A DNA stretch of 64,000 nt, taken from positions 1 through 64,000 of the forward strand of contig JBAYIE010000011.1 in the NCBI GenBank assembly GCA_041665785.1. The letters run 5' to 3'. The stretch is from JBAYIE01 sp041665785. GTDB taxonomy: Bacteria > Bacteroidota > Bacteroidia > UKL13-3. The position numbers and the translations under genes were made by a program. Position 1 is the first letter of the stretch; the number at the start of each line of letters is the position of its first letter. Of this stretch, positions 34,890-44,656 are shown piece after piece. The notes beneath the pieces are model-generated. The model was not told the origin of the DNA. It worked only from the letters and a program-made list of their open reading frames with translations, and did no database searches.

Positions 34890-35513
34890 ATGTACTTTTT
34901 TTTAGATTTTGACGGTACTTTAATTGATGTTTCAGAAAAGTATTACAGGACATATTTGGATATCCTGACGGATGATAATCAAAGATCACTTGATAAATAT
35001 TTATATTGGGAATTAAAGAGAAGTAAAATGCCTGAGAAGTTGATACATCAGATATCAGGTGCAGTTGTTCCGGACTTTTCGAATAAGCGTAAAAGAATTA
35101 TTGAAACTGACTCATATCAAAAGTTTGATGTATTAATACCGGGAGCAGATGAAACATTAAGGACACTTAGCGGCAAAGGCAAATTAATATTGGTTACTTT
35201 AAGACATTCTCATGAGCACGTTCTAAAACAGTTAAAAAACTTAGGTATTCACGATTATTTTGAAGCTATTTTGAGTTCTGGGAATGAAGAAGAACCTAAA
35301 TGGAAAATTAAACAAGAAATGATTCAAAGATATTTTAATCAAATATTACCTGAAGAAAGTGTATTAATTGGTGATACAGAAACTGATATTTTAGCGGGAA
35401 AAGCCTTTAATTTTAAAACTGTTGGCGTATTATCAGGAATGAGAAATTATGATTATTTATCAAAGGTGAATCCAGATGTAATTCTTCCATCATTCCATCA
35501 TTTTAACGCTTAA
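34890..35513 (+). CDS. HAD-superfamily phosphatase
   Basis: The 207-residue protein begins MYFFLDFDGTLIDVS (motif I, D-x-D-G-T), with ILVTLRHSH as a possible motif II, a lysine in EEEPKWKIKQEM, and SVLIGDTETDILAGKAF (motif III/IV, G-D-x-x-x-D). A helical cap lies between motifs I and II, as in subfamily IA. Probable role: removing phosphate from a sugar or intermediate made by the adjacent ATP-grasp and dehydrogenase enzymes. It is the most AT-rich gene of the five-gene block beginning at 31181. Confidence 0.8.
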   Translation: MYFFLDFDGTLIDVSEKYYRTYLDILTDDNQRSLDKYLYWELKRSKMPEKLIHQISGAVVPDFSNKRKRIIETDSYQKFDVLIPGADETLRTLSGKGKLILVTLRHSHEHVLKQLKNLGIHDYFEAILSSGNEEEPKWKIKQEMIQRYFNQILPEESVLIGDTETDILAGKAFNFKTVGVLSGMRNYDYLSKVNPDVILPSFHHFNA

Positions 35514-35523
35514 TTTTTAGAAA

Positions 35524-36630
35524 ATGCAAATCCCTTTCGTCGATCTAAAACTCCAATACAAAAATCACCGGAACGAACTGGATGCAGCTATTGCATCAGT
35601 TATAGGTGAAACGGCATTTATCAGCGGGAAATATGCTCAGGCATTTGAGGAAGCCTTTGCTGCTTATTTAGGAATCAAGCATGTGATGAGTTGTGCCAAT
35701 GGAACAGACTCGCTTGAGATCCTTTTGCAGGCCTTTGGTATTGGTGCAGGTGATGAGGTTATTGTTCCGGCAAATAGTTGGATATCTACTTCAGAGAGTG
35801 TTACCACAGCGGGAGCCCGGGTAGTTTTTGTCGATGCTGATCCATTAACTTATACGATCAATACCAACCTGATTGAAGAGAAGATAACTTCACGAACCAG
35901 GGCCATCATACCGGTACATCTGTATGGTTGTCCGGCTGATATGGATGGTATCATGAAGATTGCCAATAAATATAAACTTATCGTAATTGAAGATTGTGCT
36001 CAGTCACATGGTGCGCGCTATAAAGGAAAAACGGTAGGCACTATCGGACATGCATCTTCCTTTAGTTTTTATCCGGGCAAGAACCTGGGTGCATACGGAG
36101 ATGCGGGTTGTATGGCAACCAATGATGATCAGATTGCTGTTAAAGCACGCATGATTGCCAACCATGGCAGATTGGGAAAACACGATCATGGCATGGAAGG
36201 CCGCAATAGCCGTTTGGATGGTCTGCAGGCCGCTATTTTAAATGCCAAACTTCCATATCTTGAAACATGGACCAATGCGCGCATTGCGCATGCAGCCTTA
36301 TACCATGAATTGTTGGCAGATACCGGTTTAGCTTTACCGGTAATACCCGATCAATGCCGACATGTGTTTCACTTGTTTGTTACGAAAGTGAACAACCGTG
36401 AAGCTGTTCAGGATTACATGAAGAGTAAAGGAATTGAAACTGGCATTCATTATCCGATTGCCTTGCCATTGCTTAAAGCGTATGCCTATCAGGGGCATCA
36501 GCCTTCTGATTTTCCGGTGGCTTCAGGACAAATGAATGCTTTACTTTCACTACCCATGTATGCTGAACTGAATGAGTCGCAAATACATTATGTTTGCGAA
36601 ACACTAAAAGAGGCGATAGCCCGTTCCTAA
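35524..36630 (+). CDS. DegT/DnrJ/EryC1/StrS sugar aminotransferase
   Basis: PLP-dependent enzymes of this family convert a keto-sugar nucleotide to an amino sugar, usually with glutamate as donor. The 368-residue product has IPFVDLKLQY at the N terminus, SCANGTDSLEILL, GDEVIVPANSWIST, IPVHLYGCPADMDGI, VIEDCAQSHGARYKG, SFSFYPGKNLGAYGDAG (PLP-binding lysine in PGKNL), NSRLDGLQAAIL and GIHYPIAL. It resembles WbpE/QdtB-type 3-aminotransferases, which would fit the WlbA-like dehydrogenase upstream. G+C is visibly higher than in the five preceding genes. Confidence 0.88.
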   Translation: MQIPFVDLKLQYKNHRNELDAAIASVIGETAFISGKYAQAFEEAFAAYLGIKHVMSCANGTDSLEILLQAFGIGAGDEVIVPANSWISTSESVTTAGARVVFVDADPLTYTINTNLIEEKITSRTRAIIPVHLYGCPADMDGIMKIANKYKLIVIEDCAQSHGARYKGKTVGTIGHASSFSFYPGKNLGAYGDAGCMATNDDQIAVKARMIANHGRLGKHDHGMEGRNSRLDGLQAAILNAKLPYLETWTNARIAHAALYHELLADTGLALPVIPDQCRHVFHLFVTKVNNREAVQDYMKSKGIETGIHYPIALPLLKAYAYQGHQPSDFPVASGQMNALLSLPMYAELNESQIHYVCETLKEAIARS

Positions 36631-36634
36631 TTGA

Positions 36635-38203
36635 ATGTCTGATCAGGCCCTAGCGGTAAAAACCATAAAGAATTCAATCCTCAACATTGCCAGTTTTTTG
36701 ATTGGCTTACTGGTGAATTTGTTTTTGGTGCGGTATGTGGTGGCTAAGATTGGAATTGATGCATATGGTATATCTGCTTTATTATTGGTAGTAATTGCTC
36801 CGTTAACACTGGCTAATCTGGGTTTTGGTGAGGCCACTACCAAGTATGTTGCAGGAGCGATGCAATCGGGCGACAGAGTTACGGCGTCTGCTTATGTTCG
36901 AACTACTTTTTTCATGAATCTCAGCGTAGGTATGGCAGGTGCGATACTTATTTTTTTTGGTGGTGGCCCGTTGTTTATGTGGGCTTTTTCAGATCAGATG
37001 AACCCGATTCATACAGAATTGATAGATCAATGCATGAAGATTATTGCCTTTGGATGGATCATCAATCAATGCTCGGCTACTTTTATGAGTATTCCGGTAG
37101 CTGTACAGAAGTTTAGCATTGTGGCAGTCGGAAACCTGGTTTTTGTTTTAATAACGGCCATTTTAGCGGTGATGGTTCTTCAGCAAGGATATGGTTTGCT
37201 GGGTTATGTGTTTGCTACAGTAGGCGGGCAGTTTTCGGCACTGCTCTTCTGGTTTTATCAATCCAAAAAAATATTGTTTGATGTTTCCCTTACACCGCGT
37301 ATAGATAAACAAGCCTGGAAAAATTCCTTTCATTTTGGAGGCTGGCAGGTCATATCGCAGTTGGGAGGATTGGTTGCCCAACAATCCGAGAAGTATCTCC
37401 TGGGAGTATTTCTGCCTACTTCTGCTGTAGGTGTTTATAATGTGGTATTGAACAATATCCAACAAAAGATTTATGCCATCGTACACAAATTGGCTGAAGT
37501 ACTGTTTCCCATGTTCAGTGCTTTGGATCATGAAGATAATGCCGGACGCAAGGCAAATATCCTGATTAAATCTACCTGGATTACAACTACACTTTCGGTA
37601 TGTTTACTTACCTCGGTCATTCCGCTGGCACATCCCATTATTTCACTGATCATGAAGAATGTTTCACTGGCTGATCAGGGAGAACATGTTTTACGTATTT
37701 TGTGTATTGCGGGATCTTTTGGTTCCGCCACAACAGCAGGTTATTTTTTCCTGTTGGGCATCGGTAAAACAGTAAAGATTACTTATATCTCAATCATTAC
37801 AGGTTTGGTAACCGTGGTGGTCGCATTTATAACAATACCCCGATTTGGGTTGCTGGCAGCAGGTTTTGGTCCATTGGCAGGAGCAATTGTGCAATCATTT
37901 ACAATTAGCAGGGTGATGTATACAGCCTTAAAAAATGTAGTTCAATTAACATCCATTCTGAGCACCATTTTTATTCCCATACTCACCGGTGTTGGAGTAG
38001 GCATGCTGGTTTGGTATCTCTTACCGTTATATACTTACAATTGGTTTTCATTGTTGGCAGCATATGCAGCTGTTAATGCTCTTACGGCTTTATCCATTTT
38101 TTTAATTTCGCGCCTGTTACCACACGGAAAGGAGCACGAGGAATTGTTGAAGAAACTGTATTTTCACACTTTAAATAAGCTGAAACAGCGTTATTCAAAC
38201 TAA
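36635..38203 (+). CDS. polysaccharide flippase, Wzx/MATE-like
   Basis: The 522-residue protein is highly hydrophobic with about 12-14 membrane helices. It begins with the family-typical NSILNIASFLIGLLVNLFLV and has the YLLGVFLPTSAVGVYNV segment, a Y-G-I-S-A-L-L-L-like early motif and VLRILCIAGSFGSATTAGYFF in the second half. Wzx proteins flip lipid-linked oligosaccharide units across the inner membrane. It starts 4 bases after the aminotransferase stop and its last base is the first base of asnB's start codon. It is the only flippase in the locus. No Wzy polymerase was recognised. Confidence 0.85.
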   Translation: MSDQALAVKTIKNSILNIASFLIGLLVNLFLVRYVVAKIGIDAYGISALLLVVIAPLTLANLGFGEATTKYVAGAMQSGDRVTASAYVRTTFFMNLSVGMAGAILIFFGGGPLFMWAFSDQMNPIHTELIDQCMKIIAFGWIINQCSATFMSIPVAVQKFSIVAVGNLVFVLITAILAVMVLQQGYGLLGYVFATVGGQFSALLFWFYQSKKILFDVSLTPRIDKQAWKNSFHFGGWQVISQLGGLVAQQSEKYLLGVFLPTSAVGVYNVVLNNIQQKIYAIVHKLAEVLFPMFSALDHEDNAGRKANILIKSTWITTTLSVCLLTSVIPLAHPIISLIMKNVSLADQGEHVLRILCIAGSFGSATTAGYFFLLGIGKTVKITYISIITGLVTVVVAFITIPRFGLLAAGFGPLAGAIVQSFTISRVMYTALKNVVQLTSILSTIFIPILTGVGVGMLVWYLLPLYTYNWFSLLAAYAAVNALTALSIFLISRLLPHGKEHEELLKKLYFHTLNKLKQRYSN

Positions 38204-40131
38204 TGTGTGGCATAGCAGGAATCTGGAATTTTGATGGGCAACCCGTAAGCGATGATGCGATTATCCGGTTTACGGATACGTTGAAACACCGCGGTCCTGA
38301 TGGTCGTGGGATCTGGCATAATACCAAACGAAACCTTGCATTCGGGCATCGTCGTCTGGCCATTATCGATTTGAGTCACGATGCGGATCAACCCTTTCAT
38401 TTTGCCGATAACCGTTATCACATGGTTTACAATGGCGAGATTTATAATTTTATTGAAATCCGAAACGAATTAATTTTAAGAGGATATACTTTCCGAACCG
38501 ACAGCGATACCGAGGTTATCATGGCCGCCTATCATGCCTGGGGAGCTGAGATGCAATTCAAATTCAATGGAATGTGGGCTTTGGTTATTTATGATGAACA
38601 GGAACAAACGTGTTTTATATCGCGCGACCGGTTTGGAATAAAACCATTCATGTATTACCTGGATGAGAAGCGATTTGCCTTTGCTTCCGAATTAAAATCG
38701 TTTCGAAAGCTGGAGAATTTTTCGGTTTCTATGCATAAAAATGCGGCCATTCAATTTCTGAAGACCGGATTTGGTGTAGAAGGTTCGGCAGAAACAATGC
38801 TGGAAGGCATTCGCAAATTGAAGGCCGGTCATTGCGGAATCATTCGAAACGGGAAAGCCAGAATTTATCGTTGGTGGAACACACTTGAACACCTTCAGGA
38901 AGTTCCTACTGATTTTAATGAGCAGGCAGAACAATTTCGGGCTTTGTTTTATGATGCCGTAAAGTTACGCATGCGCAGCGATGTTTCGGTGGGTTCCTGT
39001 TTGAGCGGAGGATTCGATTCAAGTGCCGTGGTATCGGCATTGGCCGAAATCGGTAAAGCACATCAGGATACACGCATGAGTCCGGATTGGCAACAAACTT
39101 TTGTGGCCACATTTCCCGGAAAGAGTAACGACGAACGGCCGCAGGCTGAAGAGGTGGTAGCCTATACAGGTGTGAAGGGACATTTTTTTGAAGTACGGGA
39201 AGAAGAATCTTTTGCAGTATTCGATCAGGTATTGCAGGATTTTGATGATGTGTACGTAGGAATTCCGGTTGCTCCCTGGCTGATATACCGTGAACTGAGA
39301 AGGAATAACGTGGTGGTTTCTTTAGATGGACATGGGGCTGATGAACTGATGGGGGCTTATATGCATCCGGCCGGAGCTTATCTTGCCAATGCACCATCCC
39401 TGTTGGGCAATTGGGAAAAGAATAATCAGCTATTGAACGATTCGCTTAAACTGAAACACGTTAATAAGACGCCTTCCAATAAGTTGAATCAATTGTTTCA
39501 CTATCACCCGGATTTTGAACCAGCCAGAAATACGTTTAAAGCGGCAAAGCAATTGAAAGATCGTTTTATGCGCAGCACCTCATCTGAATACTTAATGCCG
39601 GGAATGTTGGATCAGGGATGGAATGAAGGTTTAACATCCCATTCGGATAGTCTGGATGAAACCAACAGAAACTTATACCGTATGTTTCATGAAGACGTAT
39701 TACCTACCATATTACGTAATTTCGACCGTATGAGCATGGCGCATGGCATTGAAGTACGCATGCCGTTTATGGATTGGCGATTGGTTACATATGCCTTTTC
39801 GTTACCGGGCAGCAGTAAGATTCAGGATGGATATACCAAACGCATTGCCCGGGAAGCCATGAAAGGAAGAATGCCGGAATCTATTCGTTCATCCAAAGTA
39901 AAAATAGGGTTTAATGCACCCATGCCCGAGTGGTTTAACGGACCGTTGAATCCCTGGATACAGGAAGTACTGCGAGACTATCCACATCACGAATGGATTG
40001 ATATGGTTCAATTAAGAAAAGACATTGAAAGACATACACAACTCGGCGACTGGAACTGGAGTTCGGCAGGAAATACCTGGAAATATTTGCATTATTTGTG
40101 GTTTGAGAAAAACTTGAAAGGACATGACTAA
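38203..40131 (+). CDS. asnB: asparagine synthase (glutamine-hydrolysing)-type amidotransferase
   Basis: The 642-residue protein has an N-terminal class II glutaminase domain with Cys2 as nucleophile (MCGIAGIWNFDG), GHRRLAIIDLS, VYNGEIYNF and T-D-S-D-T-E-V-I. The C-terminal synthetase domain has the PP-loop SCLSGGFDSSAV (about 266-277) and DGHGADELMGAY. Members either make asparagine or, in O-antigen clusters (for example WbpS), amidate uronic acids. Its place inside the operon supports sugar amidation, but metabolic asparagine synthesis is also possible. Its start overlaps the flippase stop by one base, and its stop overlaps the next gene by 8. Confidence 0.88.
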   Translation: MCGIAGIWNFDGQPVSDDAIIRFTDTLKHRGPDGRGIWHNTKRNLAFGHRRLAIIDLSHDADQPFHFADNRYHMVYNGEIYNFIEIRNELILRGYTFRTDSDTEVIMAAYHAWGAEMQFKFNGMWALVIYDEQEQTCFISRDRFGIKPFMYYLDEKRFAFASELKSFRKLENFSVSMHKNAAIQFLKTGFGVEGSAETMLEGIRKLKAGHCGIIRNGKARIYRWWNTLEHLQEVPTDFNEQAEQFRALFYDAVKLRMRSDVSVGSCLSGGFDSSAVVSALAEIGKAHQDTRMSPDWQQTFVATFPGKSNDERPQAEEVVAYTGVKGHFFEVREEESFAVFDQVLQDFDDVYVGIPVAPWLIYRELRRNNVVVSLDGHGADELMGAYMHPAGAYLANAPSLLGNWEKNNQLLNDSLKLKHVNKTPSNKLNQLFHYHPDFEPARNTFKAAKQLKDRFMRSTSSEYLMPGMLDQGWNEGLTSHSDSLDETNRNLYRMFHEDVLPTILRNFDRMSMAHGIEVRMPFMDWRLVTYAFSLPGSSKIQDGYTKRIAREAMKGRMPESIRSSKVKIGFNAPMPEWFNGPLNPWIQEVLRDYPHHEWIDMVQLRKDIERHTQLGDWNWSSAGNTWKYLHYLWFEKNLKGHD

Positions 40132-41269
40132 AGCCAGGTTATTTATCGCTACAACATATTATCCGCAGTTTGTCACTGATTTTTACAATAAAAATATAGG
40201 TATGATTTCCGGATCCTATCAACATCAGTTTGATGCTTTGATGAGGCAAGGTTTTGGTTTTGGAGATGTCTGGAAATATGAACTTGAAAAAACCGGATTG
40301 TTCGATGTTGAAATAGCTGTAATAAATATTCCACAGATGCAACAAAAGTGGGCAGATGAACAGCAAGTTGGATATACTTCAAATGATTGGATGGAGACCA
40401 TTTTATTTGAGCAAATATTAAAGTTTAAGCCGGATATATTGTTTGCTCATGATAGGATTTACTTAACCCCTGTTGTAATTCGAAAAATTAAACAATTGCA
40501 ACCTTCCATTAGGAAAGTAATTAGTTGGGATGGGGTGGCTATATGTGATAAATCCTGTTTTGAAGCATCAGATATTATTCTTACTTGTAATCAAATTATT
40601 ACGGATTATTATATTCAAGAGGATAAGCAATCATATTTGTTACCATTTGCTTTCGATCATAGGATATTAACATTGATACCACCAATTGAAAAATTATATG
40701 ATATTTCTTTCGTAGGTTCTTTAACATTAAGAAAAAATGGGCATTTAAAACGGTTTAAATTACTAAGCGAAGTGATTAATCAATTTGATATTGATTTATG
40801 GTTGTCTTCATTCAATGAAAATAAAATTTATTTTATAAAGCAACTATTGCAATTGTTAAGAGATAATGATTTCAGAGGAATATCTGATGTCATTCAATTA
40901 GCTTTAAAAAATAAAGGAGAAGCATTCGGATTAGCAATGTATCAAATACTTGCTGCTTCAAAAATAACTTTAAACTCACATATAGACGTATCATATAACA
41001 TATCCGGAAACAGCCGTTTATGGGAGGCAACCGGTGTAGGCGCATGTTTGGTAACGGATTGGAAAGATAACATGGCTGATATTTTTGTACCTGACGAAGA
41101 AGTAGTGGTTTATAGAACGCCGGAAGAGTGTGTTGATAAGGTTTCATATTTGCTATCTCATCCAAAAGATATGGAACGAATTGCAAAAGCGGGACAGAAA
41201 AGAACGTTGGAAGAATACAATTATGCATCCAGATTAGAAAAAATCATTCCATTACTGCTGGATATTTGA
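40124..41269 (+). CDS. glycosyltransferase, CgeB-like
   Basis: The 381-residue protein looks like a GT-B glycosyltransferase of the CgeB/spore-maturation type. Seen are KPDILFAHDRIYLTP, YDISFVGSLTLRKNGH at the linker, SYNISGNSRLWEATGVGACLVTDW and MADIFVPDEEVVVYRTPEECV (the sugar-nucleotide binding region), and the C-terminal DMERIAKAGQKRTLEEYNY. It is the last biosynthetic gene of the plus-strand operon. Its low G+C sets it apart from the three preceding genes, so it may have a separate origin. Donor and acceptor are unknown. Confidence 0.8.
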   Translation: MTKARLFIATTYYPQFVTDFYNKNIGMISGSYQHQFDALMRQGFGFGDVWKYELEKTGLFDVEIAVINIPQMQQKWADEQQVGYTSNDWMETILFEQILKFKPDILFAHDRIYLTPVVIRKIKQLQPSIRKVISWDGVAICDKSCFEASDIILTCNQIITDYYIQEDKQSYLLPFAFDHRILTLIPPIEKLYDISFVGSLTLRKNGHLKRFKLLSEVINQFDIDLWLSSFNENKIYFIKQLLQLLRDNDFRGISDVIQLALKNKGEAFGLAMYQILAASKITLNSHIDVSYNISGNSRLWEATGVGACLVTDWKDNMADIFVPDEEVVVYRTPEECVDKVSYLLSHPKDMERIAKAGQKRTLEEYNYASRLEKIIPLLLDI

Positions 41270-41317
41270 TTTTATGTCCTTTTTTTTATTTAGTTTGGCT
41301 TAATCAAATCAAGCAAT

Positions 41318-44300
41318 ATGTTGTTCAGGTTTAGAATCCTGTTTGCATTTCTATTCATTTTGGGTTCTGATATACAAGCACAGTCGTTTCGATGGGCTCA
41401 AAGTATGGGCAGCACCGGTTCTGATTTTGCCCGATATATGGCAATGGATAATGGATCCAATGCATACATAATTGGAGCATTTAACAATACGATTGTTTTT
41501 CCGGGTAGTGGGGCCGTCGCGTCAAGATCTCTGATTTCAGCCGGTAGCAGAGATATTTATCTGGCAAAGTTTGATTGCAGCAGAAGCTTGGTTTGGAAGA
41601 ACAGGATTGGCAGCAGTGGCAATGAATGTGGCAATTTTGTATACCTGAGCGTTAAATACGATCGAGGTAATTATGTATATATTACAGGTTCATTTAGTGG
41701 TACTGCTACATTGACCACAACAAGTGGAGTGAATGCAACATTGGTTTCAGCAGGTGGCACCGATATATTTTTAGCTAAATATGATACCAGTGGAGTTTTG
41801 CAGTGGGCAATTCGATCAGGAGGTACTGCTAACGATGAAGGAACTGATTTATGCCTTGATCATACGGGTAATATATTGAGTGCTGGACTATACAAAGGAA
41901 CAGCCACATTCAATACATTGTCAGGTTCAACCATTACTAAATCAAGTGATGGTTCTGAGGATTTGTTTCTGGCCAAGTATTCATCTTCGGGAACATTGCA
42001 ATGGGTTAGTGTAGGTACCAGCCCTGCATTGGATTTAATTACTTCTGTGGCTGTAGATCCTAATGATCAGATATATGTTTCCATATGTAGTTTTGGAGCA
42101 TCGACAGTTAATCTGGGTTCAAAATCTATTGTAAATGCGGGAAGCTGGGGTGCATTTGTAGCCAAGCTCGATAGCTCAGGAAACTGGAAATGGGTAAATG
42201 GGATGGGGGCCGGCATAGAAGAAACGATTGGTCGAATGGTAGTCGACGACTCCAGCAATGTATACGCAATTGTGCATTATCAGGGGGGGAATTCAAGCTT
42301 CTCTTCCACACCTCCCGGAACGCCGGTTAGTTTAATCAATCAAGGCAGCTATGATGTTGGAATGATTGCAATGGATAGTTTAGGGGTGATAAAATGGGGC
42401 AAATCCGTTGGAGGTACAGGTATTGATTATGGTTGGCATGTAATAGTTGGGGTTGATGGAAATTTAGTGTATTCAGGAACATATAGCTCAACAGCTTCTT
42501 TTGGAAATGGATTTAGTTTGACTTCCAAAGGTGTACTAGATGGTTTCATTGCTTTTATTGATAGAAGCAATGGAAATACTTTAGGTTTGGTAACTATGGG
42601 TGGAACGGGTGATGATGCTGTACATATGGCTACACCTGATAATGCAGGTAATATCTTTTTGTGCGGATATTATAATGGAACTGCAACTTTTGGAACGCAT
42701 GTACTTACATCTACCGGATCTGATGAGTCCTTTTTTGCCAAGTTGGCACCAATCAATACATTTCCAATTACAGCAACTCCTTCAACCACATTCTGCCTGG
42801 GAGACAGTGTTTTTTTATATCCCGTTACACCAAAATTAAATTCTACTTTTCAATGGCTGAAAGATAATGTTCCAATCCCGGGTGAAACAAATGATACGCT
42901 TATAACAAAAGTTGCTGGCAGCTATAAAATTGTCTATTACAATGATTGCAATGAAACAGACACATCGCAAGCCATTTCTATTAATATAACCGGAGCTACA
43001 TTTAGTGCCGGACCTGATAAAGTAATATGTGTGGGGGATAGTTTTCAATTTAATCTCTCTGGAATGACTTCGTATACATGGTTTCCTTCATCTTTCTTGA
43101 ATGATTCCACAATTGGCAATCCTTATTGCAAGCCACTGGGAAATATTCAATATGTTGTAAAGGGAAAGAGCGGATTTTGTGAAGCATACGATACAGTTGA
43201 AGTCATACTTTCCGCACCCAATGTAAATGCCGGAACAGATAAAACAATTTGTATAGGTGACAGTATTCAATTGAATGCTTCGGGCGTTACTTTTTATTTA
43301 TGGACTCCGTCAACAGGATTGAGTGATTCCAGCCTGCAAAATCCTTTTTGTATGCCTTCGGATTCAATAACATACATTGTTCGAGGGAGGTCAGGTAGTT
43401 GCTATGATTACGATACCATTAACGTAAATGTGAACAAGGTATCATCCGATGCAGGCGCCAATCAATTGATTTGTCCGGGTGATAGTATTCAACTTTCAGG
43501 AGCAGGATCCGGAGCTTCTGTGTGGACACCAGCAACCGGATTAGATAATCCAAATATTTTAAATCCATACGCAAAGCCTATTGCTACAACAAGATATTAC
43601 CTCATCATTAACAACAATGGTTGTGCTGCAACAGATTCTGTGGATGTTGTTGTTTCCAGCACGACTTCATTGGATGCCGGACTGGACAAAGAAATTTGTG
43701 CTGGGGATTCGGTTCAGCTAAGTGTGACCGGAGGATTAGGATATACATGGTCGCCTAACTACGCCATTGATGATGTAAACAGTGCTGCGCCAAATGTTTA
43801 TCCACTAATCACTACAGATTACATTGTTACAAGTGGAAGTGGATCATGCCCAGCTTATGATACTGTAAGGGTTTCTGTTAATCCGAATCCAACCATTGAT
43901 GCAGGATCTGATCAGATAATTTGCAAAGGTAAAACGGGCACCATAGCTGCAATTGCAAGTCCGGATGCCAATCAATTTCTATGGTCTCCATCCACCGGGT
44001 TGAGTGATCCGGCTATTCTTCAACCGTTGGTAACACCAACAGTTGCACGACAATACATTATTCAGGTAACGAACAGTATAAACGGATGTTTGGCCAGGGA
44101 TACAGTACTTATTACCATTGACAGTGTTGTTGCCCGATTTATAGCAGAACCATTAACCGGGCCAATACCGTTAAAGGTATATTTCACAAATCAAAGTGTA
44201 AATGCTACAAGTTTCCTTTGGGTATTCGATAGTTCAGGATTGAATACGAGTATTGAGACCAATCCTATACATATTTACGAGAGCATTGGTTTGATGCATC

Positions 44301-44656
44301 CGGTTTTATATGCGCAAAATGTTAACGGTTGTATCGACTCATTTACATTACAAATCGATGTACTTTCGCAACAAGCCATATTTATTCCCAATGTTTTTAC
44401 TCCAAATAAAGATGGGATAAATGATGAGTTTGTGGTTTCGGTTTTAAATTATGGTTTGTTGCGCAGATTGCATGGTACCATATGGAACAGATGGGGAGGG
44501 CAGATCTATGAATTTACCATGCCAGGCGGGAAATGGTGGGATGGAACTTTTGAAGGAGAAATTTGTTCAGAAGGAGTTTACTTCTATATTATTGAAGTTG
44601 AAGACACTGCCAGGAGTATCAAGAAATATCACGGTACTATTACGTTACTGCGTTAG
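41318..44656 (+). CDS. giant surface protein: SBBP-like propeller, Ig-like repeats, T9SS type B signal
   Basis: The 1112-residue protein has a signal peptide (MLFRFRILFAFLFILGSDIQ). An N-terminal region to about residue 480 has repeated blocks of the SBBP/beta-propeller kind (DIYLAKFDCSRSLVWKNRIG, DIFLAKYDTSGVLQWAIRSG, DLFLAKYSSSGTLQWVS). About six ~83-residue modules with paired cysteines follow (ICVGDSFQF, ICIGDSIQL, ICPGDSIQL, ICAGDSVQL). A PKD-like unit and the gliding-motility-associated C-terminal domain (IFIPNVFTPNKDGINDEF ... GVYFYIIEVED) end it. The repeats are paralogous to those in the protein at 26186-29782. It ends overlapping the convergent glycosyltransferase by 17 bases. Confidence 0.88.
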   Translation: MLFRFRILFAFLFILGSDIQAQSFRWAQSMGSTGSDFARYMAMDNGSNAYIIGAFNNTIVFPGSGAVASRSLISAGSRDIYLAKFDCSRSLVWKNRIGSSGNECGNFVYLSVKYDRGNYVYITGSFSGTATLTTTSGVNATLVSAGGTDIFLAKYDTSGVLQWAIRSGGTANDEGTDLCLDHTGNILSAGLYKGTATFNTLSGSTITKSSDGSEDLFLAKYSSSGTLQWVSVGTSPALDLITSVAVDPNDQIYVSICSFGASTVNLGSKSIVNAGSWGAFVAKLDSSGNWKWVNGMGAGIEETIGRMVVDDSSNVYAIVHYQGGNSSFSSTPPGTPVSLINQGSYDVGMIAMDSLGVIKWGKSVGGTGIDYGWHVIVGVDGNLVYSGTYSSTASFGNGFSLTSKGVLDGFIAFIDRSNGNTLGLVTMGGTGDDAVHMATPDNAGNIFLCGYYNGTATFGTHVLTSTGSDESFFAKLAPINTFPITATPSTTFCLGDSVFLYPVTPKLNSTFQWLKDNVPIPGETNDTLITKVAGSYKIVYYNDCNETDTSQAISINITGATFSAGPDKVICVGDSFQFNLSGMTSYTWFPSSFLNDSTIGNPYCKPLGNIQYVVKGKSGFCEAYDTVEVILSAPNVNAGTDKTICIGDSIQLNASGVTFYLWTPSTGLSDSSLQNPFCMPSDSITYIVRGRSGSCYDYDTINVNVNKVSSDAGANQLICPGDSIQLSGAGSGASVWTPATGLDNPNILNPYAKPIATTRYYLIINNNGCAATDSVDVVVSSTTSLDAGLDKEICAGDSVQLSVTGGLGYTWSPNYAIDDVNSAAPNVYPLITTDYIVTSGSGSCPAYDTVRVSVNPNPTIDAGSDQIICKGKTGTIAAIASPDANQFLWSPSTGLSDPAILQPLVTPTVARQYIIQVTNSINGCLARDTVLITIDSVVARFIAEPLTGPIPLKVYFTNQSVNATSFLWVFDSSGLNTSIETNPIHIYESIGLMHPVLYAQNVNGCIDSFTLQIDVLSQQAIFIPNVFTPNKDGINDEFVVSVLNYGLLRRLHGTIWNRWGGQIYEFTMPGGKWWDGTFEGEICSEGVYFYIIEVEDTARSIKKYHGTITLLR

